From: Clostridium sp. MB40-C1
Lineage (GTDB): Bacteria > Bacillota > Clostridia > Clostridiales > Clostridiaceae
DNA: 64,000 nt
Direction: 5' to 3'
Assembly (NCBI RefSeq): GCF_030913655.1
Contig: NZ_CP133189.1
Coordinates: 682,001 to 746,000, forward strand
A program made the position numbers and the translations under genes. This document shows positions 1 to 6,660 of the stretch, one piece after another; position 1 is the first letter of the stretch, and each line of letters starts with the position of its first letter. The notes beneath the pieces are model-generated. The model was not told the DNA's origin. It made no database searches and worked only from the letters and a program-made list of their open reading frames with translations.

Positions 1-1
1 T

Positions 2-1117
2 ATTCCTCCATCAATTTTGAAATTTATAAAAGAGAAAAAGATTTTAAAGCCTGATTTTATGAAATGGAAATATAGCAAAATTGCTAAAGATGAAAGGGCT
101 ATCAATAGAAATAAAAGATTACTTAATCAAAAAGAAGTTGAATTATTTGGGAAAACTAAATGTACTGTAAATAAAATAAGTTGGTATATGCAAGGGAAAT
201 TAAAATCAATTGAAATAAGATTTGATGATAGTAATAAGGAAGAATTTAATTATTCTAATTTTATAACTAATAAAGATTTTAATAAACGTGCTAAAGGATA
301 TGTTAAAACTTTAGAAACAATGATTGAACTAAAAAACGAAGAAGATAAAATTGGATATTTACAAAATAAAAATAGTGATGATTTTACGGATAGTGAAGAT
401 AATTCTGAACAATACACAATTTTCTATGAATATGCCAAAAATAGATTAATGGAGATAGTTGCTAATAAAAATTATAAACTTAATAAGGAAAAAATGCTTG
501 ATTATTTAATTTATATTGTAACTAATGAAGATGAATTTAAAAAGTATAACAATAAGAATTTAATTTGGAATACTTGGGGTAAAGAATTAACTAGAAGGTT
601 AAATGACAAGAAACTTATTATTAGAGAGTTAGATGAACAAAAGATTATTAAAAAATCTGAAGAAATAAAAGTAAAGGTTAATAAGAAGAAAAAAACTAAG
701 GAAAAAGTTTATATTAATATATTTAATCCGGAAGCGGCAGAGGGGGATCAGAAAGAAATTGAGATATTTGATACTGAAATAGAGGTTATTAAAACTATAG
801 ATGAGGATAAAAACAGAAGATTAGTTTTAACAATGTTGATATTAGATAAGTTTTGTAAAGCTTATGGAAAAGAATTTAATATAGCTAATAATAAGAAGAG
901 TATTAAAATGTACAATATTTATCACTTATCAGAAATAAACCATAAAAGTATAGAAACCCATTTAAAAGAACTTAAAAATAATGGAATGATAGAGTTTAAA
1001 GAAAAAGAAAATGGTAAGGTTTTAGAGTGTAAGGTTAATATTAATGAAGTAGGAAAACCAGTAAAAATAATAAAGGATGTAAATAATATCAAGAAACTAT
1101 TTAAATTAATATCTTAA
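2..1117 (+). CDS. Phage replication-like winged-helix protein, 5' end cut by window
   Basis: The reading frame is open to the left edge of the window, so the first in-frame start (TTG at 17) need not be real and the gene is probably truncated. The visible 366 or more residues are Lys/Glu/Asn-rich. The last 100 residues look like a winged helix: a helical stretch, then 'HLSEINHKSIETHLKEL' and a short beta hairpin. A DNA-binding, replication-initiator-like role is inferred from this shape and from the place beside phage control genes. No Walker or nuclease motif is visible. An intrinsic terminator follows directly. It could equally be an unknown DNA-binding phage protein. Confidence 0.5.
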   Translation: MPPSILKFIKEKKILKPDFMKWKYSKIAKDERAINRNKRLLNQKEVELFGKTKCTVNKISWYMQGKLKSIEIRFDDSNKEEFNYSNFITNKDFNKRAKGYVKTLETMIELKNEEDKIGYLQNKNSDDFTDSEDNSEQYTIFYEYAKNRLMEIVANKNYKLNKEKMLDYLIYIVTNEDEFKKYNNKNLIWNTWGKELTRRLNDKKLIIRELDEQKIIKKSEEIKVKVNKKKKTKEKVYINIFNPEAAEGDQKEIEIFDTEIEVIKTIDEDKNRRLVLTMLILDKFCKAYGKEFNIANNKKSIKMYNIYHLSEINHKSIETHLKELKNNGMIEFKEKENGKVLECKVNINEVGKPVKIIKDVNNIKKLFKLIS

Positions 1118-1123
1118 CAGATG

Positions 1124-1153
1124 AAGGTAATTCAGAAAAGGATTACCTTTTTT
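1124..1153 (+). terminator. Intrinsic terminator after the replication-like gene
   Basis: The 8-bp arms AAGGTAAT (1124-1131) and ATTACCTT (1142-1149) enclose a 10-nt loop and run into six T residues. It separates the first gene from the control region that follows. Confidence 0.75.
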
Positions 1154-1288
1154 ATAACACCCTACAAAAAATATTAAAAAATATTTATATAAAGTTGAAA
1201 ATATTAAAGAAAATAAAGCAAAAAATGAAGATAAATTTAAAATTGGGAAAAAGACATATAGGAAAGAGGATATTAAATTATTTTTCTT

Positions 1289-1377
1289 ACGGTAATATTT
1301 ATCCTAATTATACCATACTACTAAAATAGTATGGTGTCAATATATTTTTTAAGTAAATTTTATAACGGTAATATTTA
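1289..1377 (+). promoter_or_regulatory. Operator-like region: 13-bp direct repeats around a palindrome
   Basis: ACGGTAATATTTA occurs twice, at 1289-1301 and 1365-1377. Between the copies lies a perfect inverted repeat: ACCATACTA at 1312-1320 and TAGTATGGT at 1327-1335. This sits just upstream of a small HTH gene. A palindrome flanked by direct repeats in front of a phage HTH gene is typical of a repressor-controlled promoter; autoregulation is inferred. No convincing -35/-10 pair could be fixed by eye. The rest of 1154-1416 is AT-rich with no gene. Confidence 0.55.
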
Positions 1378-1416
1378 AAATAAATTAATTTAATAAAGAA
1401 AGGTGGTGGCAACAAA

Positions 1417-1611
1417 ATGTTGCTTGATAAGAATGAAAAAGTAAGAAAGGAATTAGATAAGTATATTAAAAAGTTTGGAGTTAAAAAGGTACATATTGCA
1501 AGACAAGTTGGTTTAACAGGTACAACTATAGGATTATTCTTGAAAGGACAAAGAGAGCTATCCTTTTCAATGTTAGAAGAGATAGAAGATATTATGGAAG
1601 AAAGAATGTAA
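1417..1611 (+). CDS. Small HTH DNA-binding protein (Cro/C1-like)
   Basis: The product is 64 residues, starting at ATG behind AAAGGTGGTGG. Residues 20-50 hold a helix-turn-helix, 'VHIARQVGLTGTTIGLFLKG', of the XRE/Cro type: first helix with an Ala-Arg-Gln core, turn Gly, and a recognition helix ending in the usual 'FLKGQRELS'. It has no oligomerisation domain, so it resembles Cro rather than CI. The repeat-flanked palindrome upstream suggests it acts on its own promoter. Target and regulatory sense are not known from sequence. Confidence 0.75.
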   Translation: MLLDKNEKVRKELDKYIKKFGVKKVHIARQVGLTGTTIGLFLKGQRELSFSMLEEIEDIMEERM

Positions 1612-1709
1612 TAAAATTGCGTTTTTATTCAAAGAAGATTCGACTACTATAATATAGAGGAAATTATATTTTTATGTAGAATATAGAATTTTATAGGAGG
1701 TGATATATA

Positions 1710-2039
1710 ATGGTGAAATATAGAGGTATAGATGTTTTAGCATTTGAGATAATTGCATTAATTTCTAATGGGAATACTGAAACTATAACTAAAGTAGAAG
1801 AAGAATTAGACAACAACAATTTAGTAACATATTTAAGTACAAAATATAAAGAAAATTTTATGGTAGATTTTGTGAACGGAGCATATGATATAGAAGAATT
1901 AAATCAATATTTTGCAGATTTTTCTGGGTATATACAAGGAAATGAATCAAGAAAGTTTGGTATAACTAATGAAAATAATGGATTATTACTAATAGTTGGG
2001 TTAATAATAAATGGATTAACTTTACCTAAAGAAAAATAA
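1710..2039 (+). CDS. Unknown small phage protein, family A copy 1
   Basis: The 109-residue acidic protein starts at ATG behind AGGAGGTGA. It is a paralogue of the protein at 2390-2692. Both share '(V/I)KY(R/Q)G(I/L)DV', a middle Asn-Asn-Leu segment followed by 'YL..KY', a 'YxIxELNxYF' motif and an ending 'NGLLL(I/V)(V/L)...DG' or equivalent. No known domain is recognised and there is no signal peptide. Each copy is followed by its own terminator. The function is unknown; the position suggests an early accessory gene of the element. Confidence 0.6.
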   Translation: MVKYRGIDVLAFEIIALISNGNTETITKVEEELDNNNLVTYLSTKYKENFMVDFVNGAYDIEELNQYFADFSGYIQGNESRKFGITNENNGLLLIVGLIINGLTLPKEK

Positions 2040-2051
2040 AATATTAGAATT

Positions 2052-2078
2052 AGGGCATCTAGTAGGGTGTCTTTTTTT
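2052..2078 (+). terminator. Intrinsic terminator after family A copy 1
   Basis: AGGGCATC (2052-2059) pairs, with G-U wobbles, with GGTGTCTT (2066-2073), and a T-run follows. It closely resembles the terminator at 2707-2731, so gene and terminator look duplicated together. Confidence 0.6.
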
Positions 2079-2116
2079 ATGTTAAAAATAAATTAAAACG
2101 AAAGGTGGGATAAATA

Positions 2117-2362
2117 ATGGCATTATTTATTAATGATGGATTCGATATTACAGAGATAACTAATAAGGAATTAAAGAATGATTTTCTTAAATGTAAGGTT
2201 GGAGATACGTTTACTGAAGATTGGGGAGATAAAATTTATAAATATCAAATAGCTCATATTGCACAAGATGATGATAAAGACACTCATATTATTGCTGAAG
2301 AAATAAATGTACAAAATTGCGTTTTTAATGAGGAACATAAAGGAATATATTATATTTTGTAG
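2117..2362 (+). CDS. Unknown small acidic phage protein
   Basis: The product is 81 residues, starting at ATG behind AAAGGTGGG. It is acidic, with the segments 'KCKVGDTFTEDWGDK' and 'HIAQDDDKDTHIIAEE', and is probably a compact beta-rich fold. No catalytic motif, membrane segment or Cys cluster is visible. It lies between the two family A paralogues, and its stop is only about 25 bases before the second copy. The function is unknown. Confidence 0.5.
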   Translation: MALFINDGFDITEITNKELKNDFLKCKVGDTFTEDWGDKIYKYQIAHIAQDDDKDTHIIAEEINVQNCVFNEEHKGIYYIL

Positions 2363-2389
2363 AAATATATTCTATAGGAGGTGAATGGT

Positions 2390-2692
2390 GTGATAAAATA
2401 CCAAGGTTTAGATGTTTTTATATTTGATTTATTTAGGCTAATTGATGATGGATATAAGGAAACCAAAACTAAGATTTATGAAGAAATAAATAAGAATAAT
2501 TTATTTTCATATTTAATTGACAAATATAATAATAAATTAACAACTAACTATTATACTTACAAAATTGATGAATTAAATGACTATTTCTATAATTGTGTTG
2601 ATATTAATAAAAAAGGAGTCAATAAAGAAGAGAATGGATTATTATTGGTATTAGCATTAATAGTTGATGGTATGCAATTAATAAGGGAATAA
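2390..2692 (+). CDS. Unknown small phage protein, family A copy 2
   Basis: About 100 residues. I chose GTG at 2390 over the upstream in-frame GTG at 2381, because GGAGGTGA (2377-2384) would overlap the earlier codon and is correctly spaced for 2390, giving MIKYQGLDV like copy 1. It shares the N-terminal KYxGxDV, the ELNxYF motif and the hydrophobic C-terminal stretch with the protein at 1710-2039. The two copies are clearly diverged, so the duplication is not recent. The function is unknown. Confidence 0.6.
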   Translation: MIKYQGLDVFIFDLFRLIDDGYKETKTKIYEEINKNNLFSYLIDKYNNKLTTNYYTYKIDELNDYFYNCVDINKKGVNKEENGLLLVLALIVDGMQLIRE

Positions 2693-2706
2693 AATGAAGA
2701 ATAATT

Positions 2707-2731
2707 AGACACTCAGCAGGGTGTCTTTTTT
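2707..2731 (+). terminator. Intrinsic terminator after family A copy 2
   Basis: The arms AGACACT (2707-2713) and GGTGTCT (2720-2726) are followed by five to six T residues. Compare the site at 2052. Confidence 0.7.
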
Positions 2732-2774
2732 AATGCGAAAAATAAAACAAATTTAAAAGGAGAAATGAAAAGTT

Positions 2775-3455
2775 ATGAAAAAAGTAATGAAATTATATTT
2801 AGTTTATAATAATGATGAAGGATACGAATATATTTGTGAGTGTGTTGAATCTGTTGTAATAGCAGAAAATGAAACAAGAGCATTAGAACTTGCAAAAGAA
2901 AAATTAGGTTTTTTACATATGAGAGTAGTTTGCATATGTGAAAATATAAATGAAGAATATTGTTGTGAAACATTAAGTGATTATTTAGATACTGAAATGT
3001 TTGATGATAACGAAGAAGAAGAGAATGACGAGAGTATTCAACTAACTTTGAAAGAAGAAATTAATGAAGAGGATATTAAAAAAATGTCGCAACAATTTGT
3101 GGAAGCAATTAAAGATGCAAATAAAGAGACTGTAAGTAATATAGGTAAACTATGTGAAAGCTTTGAAAAATGGATGAATATTACATTTGATACAGAAATA
3201 AATTTATTAAACAAACTGCGATTAAAGCAACAGCTAGAATATCTAAATAAGAGAAGTAAAAGATTTTTATGGTATGTATATAAAGATGAATTGTTTGAAT
3301 TAGATAAGGAACTAAGAAATACAATCTGCTGGTGTTCTTGTGATACTATTAAAAATTCATGTTTTGATGAAGAAGCTGATAAGTTAATAGTGGAATTTTC
3401 AGATGAGGATAATGAAAGTATTATATTGTGTCCTAATGATGGAGGATATATGTAA
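2775..3455 (+). CDS. Unknown phage protein, acidic, Cys-rich N-terminus
   Basis: The product is 226 residues. The N-terminal 50 residues, 'KLYLVYNNDEGYEY' then 'VVIAENETRALELAKEKLG', resemble the small beta-alpha domain often seen at the start of phage accessory proteins. A very acidic linker follows near residues 75-95, then a helical C-terminal half. Eleven Cys are scattered, including CWCSC. The best-spaced Shine-Dalgarno (AAAAGGAG near 2756-2762) favours an out-of-frame ATG at 2765 that encodes only 14 codons. Either that is a leader peptide, or translation uses ATG 2775 or 2787. The function is unknown. Confidence 0.5.
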   Translation: MKKVMKLYLVYNNDEGYEYICECVESVVIAENETRALELAKEKLGFLHMRVVCICENINEEYCCETLSDYLDTEMFDDNEEEENDESIQLTLKEEINEEDIKKMSQQFVEAIKDANKETVSNIGKLCESFEKWMNITFDTEINLLNKLRLKQQLEYLNKRSKRFLWYVYKDELFELDKELRNTICWCSCDTIKNSCFDEEADKLIVEFSDEDNESIILCPNDGGYM

Positions 3456-3637
3456 TTTAGTAATAAAAAAATAATGAAGATAAATAATTAAAAAACGAAA
3501 GGAAGTGTAGAATGTTAGTTATTTAAATTTGTAAAAGGTCGCTAGAACTTCAGAAATATACTTATATTAAGTATATGGAAGGAGATACATATGTTCATTT
3601 TAAAAGAAACATAGCAATGAAATAACAACAATAGATT

Positions 3638-4057
3638 ATGGAATATAGTTATAAAGGTTATTATAAAAATTATTATGATGAACACAAAGAGCAATACAGG
3701 GGATATATGAAAAAATATTTAAATAAAAATAAAACAGCAATAATTTATAAGATTTTGAGTGAAAAAGATGAGATGATGTACATAGGTTCTACAGATTCAA
3801 AATTTCGTTTAAATTACCACAAAAATGGTTATGGAAAATTAGATAAGTCAAAAGGTGAAAAATTATTATACTCAAAAATAAACGGTATAACTAGAGAGGA
3901 ATTGTATTTTATAGAAAGCTATTTAATAGAAAAATATAACCCTCCTAAAAATTTATCTATTGTAAAAACAGAACAATTTGGAATTAATGAATGTAGAAAA
4001 GTAGAACTAATTAAAATTGCTGATGATCTACAGTTTAATTTTTTTAAATTGAATTAA
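3638..4057 (+). CDS. GIY-YIG endonuclease (homing-type)
   Basis: The product is 139 residues. The GIY-YIG core spans about residues 35-105: Tyr37 in 'IIYKIL', Tyr48-Ile-Gly-Ser-Thr, catalytic Arg57 in 'KFRLN', Glu93 in 'YFIESYLIEKYN', and Asn105. These are the expected catalytic residues. The N-terminus has a Tyr/Lys-rich repeat of the kind found in free-standing phage GIY-YIG nucleases. No good ribosome-binding site precedes the ATG. A strong one lies 45 bases upstream before a seven-codon peptide, behind a hairpin (ATATACTT/AAGTATAT), so translation may be weak or coupled. It lies directly upstream of a structured non-coding stretch. It is probably a selfish nuclease. Confidence 0.8.
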   Translation: MEYSYKGYYKNYYDEHKEQYRGYMKKYLNKNKTAIIYKILSEKDEMMYIGSTDSKFRLNYHKNGYGKLDKSKGEKLLYSKINGITREELYFIESYLIEKYNPPKNLSIVKTEQFGINECRKVELIKIADDLQFNFFKLN

Positions 4058-4139
4058 ATGTATAATATAACAATTATATTATAACAAACTATAAAAATAA
4101 AGTCAATAATAAAATAAAATTTAAAGTAAAAGGGGATTT

Positions 4140-4186
4140 GTGATTATGACAAATTTCCATGCGAACCAAGTTGCGAGAACATATTA
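4140..4186 (+). other. Possible 13-codon micro-ORF (remnant or leader)
   Basis: ATG at 4146 opens MTNFHANQVARTY and stops at TAG. AAAGGGG upstream could serve as a Shine-Dalgarno. A bulged hairpin covers the start. It may be the stump of a gene displaced by the neighbouring endonuclease, or chance. Confidence is low. Confidence 0.2.
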
Positions 4187-4265
4187 GCAAAAGATTGGTA
4201 TAATTTAGATAAAATCATTTAAGAGTAATCTTAGATGTGTTTATATATAAATTTTTCTATAATAA

Positions 4266-4725
4266 AATTCAATTACTCATTGATTGAATTTCTATTGTAT
4301 AACATAATATAAGTTTTGTTGTTTTCTTTCGAGTAGCCAATCTCGACTCTCCTAATAGTACACCTAAAAAAGTACAAAGCAAAAAACAACTAGAGCAATC
4401 CAATTCATAGGTATAAGGATTTTGAGAAAGTTGTCCTGCATCATAGGAGAAACCCTATGGTGTTGCTCCTATGATTATAAAGTTTTAATAGAAGTATATA
4501 TTATACTTCAAAATTTATAAAACAATCTCCTTTTATATAGGGATAACTGAACGGAAGGTTATCCCTGTTTTTTAATATAAAAGAGATTGAAATGTATATT
4601 TCTATTAGAACTTTATATTAGTTCTAAACAATACCGTTAATTTTTCAAAGTTCATTAATTAATAAATGAACGCTACACTTCCAAAAAGGTTGTAAGGATT
4701 AATTTTCTTATAACCTTCTACTATT
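4266..4725 (+). ncRNA. Candidate large structured non-coding RNA in the prophage
   Basis: The stretch 4058-4757 has no gene. From 4266 it is a run of consecutive inverted repeats: 4266-4273/4283-4290; 4318-4325/4383-4390 enclosing TCGAG (4329)/CTCGA (4342); AATCC (4397)/GGATT (4417); a 10-bp stem 4440-4449/4466-4475; 4475-4481/4514-4520 enclosing an 8-bp stem 4491-4498/4502-4509; a long stem near 4523-4537/4577-4590 enclosing the 9-bp stem 4539-4547/4558-4566; then GTTCATT/AATGAAC and an 11-bp stem AAGGTTGTAAG/CTTATAACCTT near 4687-4720. The strand is inferred from neighbours and the T-run at 4568. Size and phage setting recall the ornate ROOL and GOLLD RNAs, but I cannot match a consensus. 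It could instead be several separate hairpins. Confidence 0.45.
4539..4573 (+). terminator. Strong hairpin with T-run inside the structured region
   Basis: The perfect 9-bp arms AGGGATAAC (4539-4547) and GTTATCCCT (4558-4566) are followed by GTTTTTT, as in an intrinsic terminator. An outer stem (about 4523-4537 with 4577-4590) surrounds it and includes sequence after the T-run. It may therefore be a structural helix rather than, or as well as, a terminator. Confidence 0.6.
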
Positions 4726-4757
4726 TTAAAAATATAAATAAAAAAGGAGAATGATTT

Positions 4758-5114
4758 ATGGAAAAAGACAAAGAAAGAACTTATTTTGATGAAGGACAGA
4801 AAAACATTAATAAAAATTTACTTAAAGCATTAACTAAAATAACAAAAGATAATAATAAACATCTAGAAAAAAATTTAAATATAATGTGGAATTTAGGTTA
4901 TCAAGAAGCTTTATTGCTAAAGGACAAAGAACAAGAAGAATTTATGGACAAGTTACAATTTATAGATTTTGACTTTATAATTCAAAAAATAGATTTTATT
5001 AAAAATTTGAATGTAGCACTTCAAAAGGATGATTATAGAGATATTGATGTCAAAACAACAATAATTAAAAAGATTATTGAATTATACAATTATATTTATG
5101 ATGAGATGAAATAA
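4758..5114 (+). CDS. Unknown helical phage protein
   Basis: The product is 118 residues, starting at ATG behind AAAAAGGAG. It is highly charged, Lys/Asp/Asn-rich and almost certainly all-helical. No recognised domain, signal or catalytic motif is present. It stands between the structured non-coding region and the four-paralogue array, and the spacing suggests it is the first gene of that array's transcript. The function is unknown. Confidence 0.5.
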   Translation: MEKDKERTYFDEGQKNINKNLLKALTKITKDNNKHLEKNLNIMWNLGYQEALLLKDKEQEEFMDKLQFIDFDFIIQKIDFIKNLNVALQKDDYRDIDVKTTIIKKIIELYNYIYDEMK

Positions 5115-5152
5115 AAGTTAGTTTTAAATCAAAAAAGAAAGGAATGATATAT

Positions 5153-5488
5153 ATGAAATTTGTCACAGACAATAAAAAAGTTAAGGATATGGAAAATACA
5201 ATTAGTGACATTAACAATGTTAAAAACAATTGTAGTAGGGGTGGATTACAAGATTTTATACATATTGTGAATACATTTAATAATATGTGTAATGATGATG
5301 TCAAGTATTTTTGTAGCAAAAAGGGTTACATATATGATAATGAAAATCATAGAACTTTTGGATACAATGATGTAGTTTCTTATGGAATAGAAGGAGATAA
5401 ATTAATATTATATGTATTAATAAACGAATTAGAGAAAATTGAATATGATAAAACTGGACAATGGAGATATGTGAAAATCAATAAGTAA
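5153..5488 (+). CDS. Tandem paralogue family B, copy 1
   Basis: 111 residues. ATG 5153 is preferred over ATG 5144, because GAAAGGA would abut the earlier codon and all the paralogues begin MKF. The family pattern is an N-terminal helix with 'NI.KIKN.C', then 'LQDFI..VN.FN.M.(N/D)D', then 'Y.C...G.IYI', and 'V.YGIE.DKLILY' before a variable tail. This copy ends 'GQWRYVKINK', like copy 3. No membrane segment or catalytic motif is visible. The four copies lie head to tail, each with nearly the same GAAAGGRTTGRTAT leader. The function is unknown. Confidence 0.6.
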   Translation: MKFVTDNKKVKDMENTISDINNVKNNCSRGGLQDFIHIVNTFNNMCNDDVKYFCSKKGYIYDNENHRTFGYNDVVSYGIEGDKLILYVLINELEKIEYDKTGQWRYVKINK

Positions 5489-5525
5489 AATATTTTAAAT
5501 AATTAGATAAGAAAGGATTGATATT

Positions 5526-5876
5526 ATGAAATTTAGTATAGATAATAAAAAGGCTAAAAATATGGAAGATGTAATTAATAATATTAATAAGATTAAAAAC
5601 AATTGTACTGAAAATGGAAATTTACAGGATTTTATACATACTGTAAATACTTTTAATGATATGGCTAATGATGACATTACTTATATTTGCAATGAAGAAG
5701 GAAACATATACATAGAAAATCCAAGTCATATTGATAGTTGTGGAGGGCAGTTTTTTTACAATAATGTAGTTTCTTATGGAATAGAAGGAGATAAATTAAT
5801 ATTATATCTACTACAATACAACTTGAGAAAAATAGCACTTACAGTAGATGGCAGATACGAATGTTTACATGATTAA
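5526..5876 (+). CDS. Tandem paralogue family B, copy 2
   Basis: The product is 116 residues, with the same architecture as copy 1: 'NNCTENGNLQDFIHTVN', 'FNDMANDD', 'VVSYGIEGDKLILY'. It carries a small insertion after the 'IYIENPS' strand, and its tail runs 'TVDGRYECLHD'. In the middle it matches copy 4 best ('ENGNL', 'MANDDITY', 'IEKP/IENP'), whereas copies 1 and 3 pair with each other. The single conserved Cys near residue 30 and the 'Y.C' Cys are shared by all four. The function is unknown. Confidence 0.6.
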   Translation: MKFSIDNKKAKNMEDVINNINKIKNNCTENGNLQDFIHTVNTFNDMANDDITYICNEEGNIYIENPSHIDSCGGQFFYNNVVSYGIEGDKLILYLLQYNLRKIALTVDGRYECLHD

Positions 5877-5896
5877 AAAAAGAAAGGATTGGTATT

Positions 5897-6250
5897 ATGA
5901 AATTTAGTATAGATAGTCAAGAGGTTAAGAATATAGAAAATACAGTTAATGATATTAACAGCATAAAAAAGGGTTGCAGTATGGGGAGTTTGCAGGACTT
6001 TATAAACACAGTAAACCAATTTAATGATATGTGTGATGATAATATTATTTATTTTTGTAGTAAAAGAGGTCGCATATACATAGATAACATAGATGACAAT
6101 ATTAATAGCTGTAGAGAATATGGTTTTGACGATATAGTTGCCTATGGAATAGAAGAAGATAAGTTAATAGTATATACACTAATAAATGAATGTCATAAAG
6201 TTGAATATAATACAAATGGAAAATGGCGATATGAGAAAATTAATAAGTAA
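5897..6250 (+). CDS. Tandem paralogue family B, copy 3
   Basis: The product is 117 residues. It aligns end to end with copy 1: 'SLQDFINTVNQFNDMCDDN', 'YFCSKRGRIYID', 'VAYGIEEDKLIVYTLINE', ending 'GKWRYEKINK'. It starts only 20 bases after copy 2 stops, with the same leader. An acidic insertion, 'NIDDNINSC', marks the centre. The function is unknown. Confidence 0.6.
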   Translation: MKFSIDSQEVKNIENTVNDINSIKKGCSMGSLQDFINTVNQFNDMCDDNIIYFCSKRGRIYIDNIDDNINSCREYGFDDIVAYGIEEDKLIVYTLINECHKVEYNTNGKWRYEKINK

Positions 6251-6292
6251 AATTTATTATTTTGAACAATTAAAAAAGAAAGGGTTGATATG

Positions 6293-6649
6293 ATGAAATT
6301 TAATAAATATAGTAGAGAGCTCAAAAATATAGAAAATATGTTTAATAGCGTTAATAAAATTAAAAATGATTGTAGCGAAAATGGAAATTTAGAAGATTTT
6401 ATAAATACTATAAATACTTTTAATAATATGGCGAATGATGATATTACTTATTTTTGTAGTAGAGATGGAAGGGTATATATAGAAAAGCCAGGTAGGTTTG
6501 AGTTTGGCAGAGAACAAATTTCTTATAACAATGTTATTGCCTATGGAATAGAAGAAGATAAATTAGTATTATATACTTCTTATAGCAGTTTAGAAAAAAT
6601 GGTATGTACTATTGATGGAGAATATGAATTCCCTAATAAAAGAAAGTGA
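6293..6649 (+). CDS. Tandem paralogue family B, copy 4
   Basis: 118 residues from ATG 6293; an ATG one codon earlier is also possible. It is most like copy 2, with 'CSENGNLEDFINTIN', 'MANDDITYFC', 'VYIEKP' and a tail 'TIDGEYEFPNKRK'. It is the last of the array. The scaffold gene follows at once, and the GAGG that serves as its ribosome-binding site overlaps this stop region, so array and head genes are probably co-transcribed. Confidence 0.6.
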   Translation: MKFNKYSRELKNIENMFNSVNKIKNDCSENGNLEDFINTINTFNNMANDDITYFCSRDGRVYIEKPGRFEFGREQISYNNVIAYGIEEDKLVLYTSYSSLEKMVCTIDGEYEFPNKRK

Positions 6650-6660
6650 GGTTGAATAGT

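Noticed and set aside
2773-2973. Open reading frames on the - strand across the prophage (for example 2773-2973, 10379-10837, 13652-13990)
   Set aside because: They are antisense shadows of clear + strand genes, without ribosome-binding sites and with composition typical of reversed coding DNA.
3580-3596. Cloning-vector ribosome-binding site (AAGGAGATACATATG resembles expression vectors)
   Set aside because: The surrounding DNA is native AT-rich phage sequence with no other vector features; strong AAGGAG sites are normal in clostridia.
3460-4757. Group I intron carrying the GIY-YIG gene
   Set aside because: No split host gene is visible on either side, and I could not find the conserved P7 (R/S) sequence elements of group I introns, or a group II domain V. 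The structured DNA is kept as an unassigned RNA candidate.
5153-6649. CRISPR-like repeat array
   Set aside because: The spaced similarity is between coding paralogues with diverged DNA, not identical short repeats with unique spacers.
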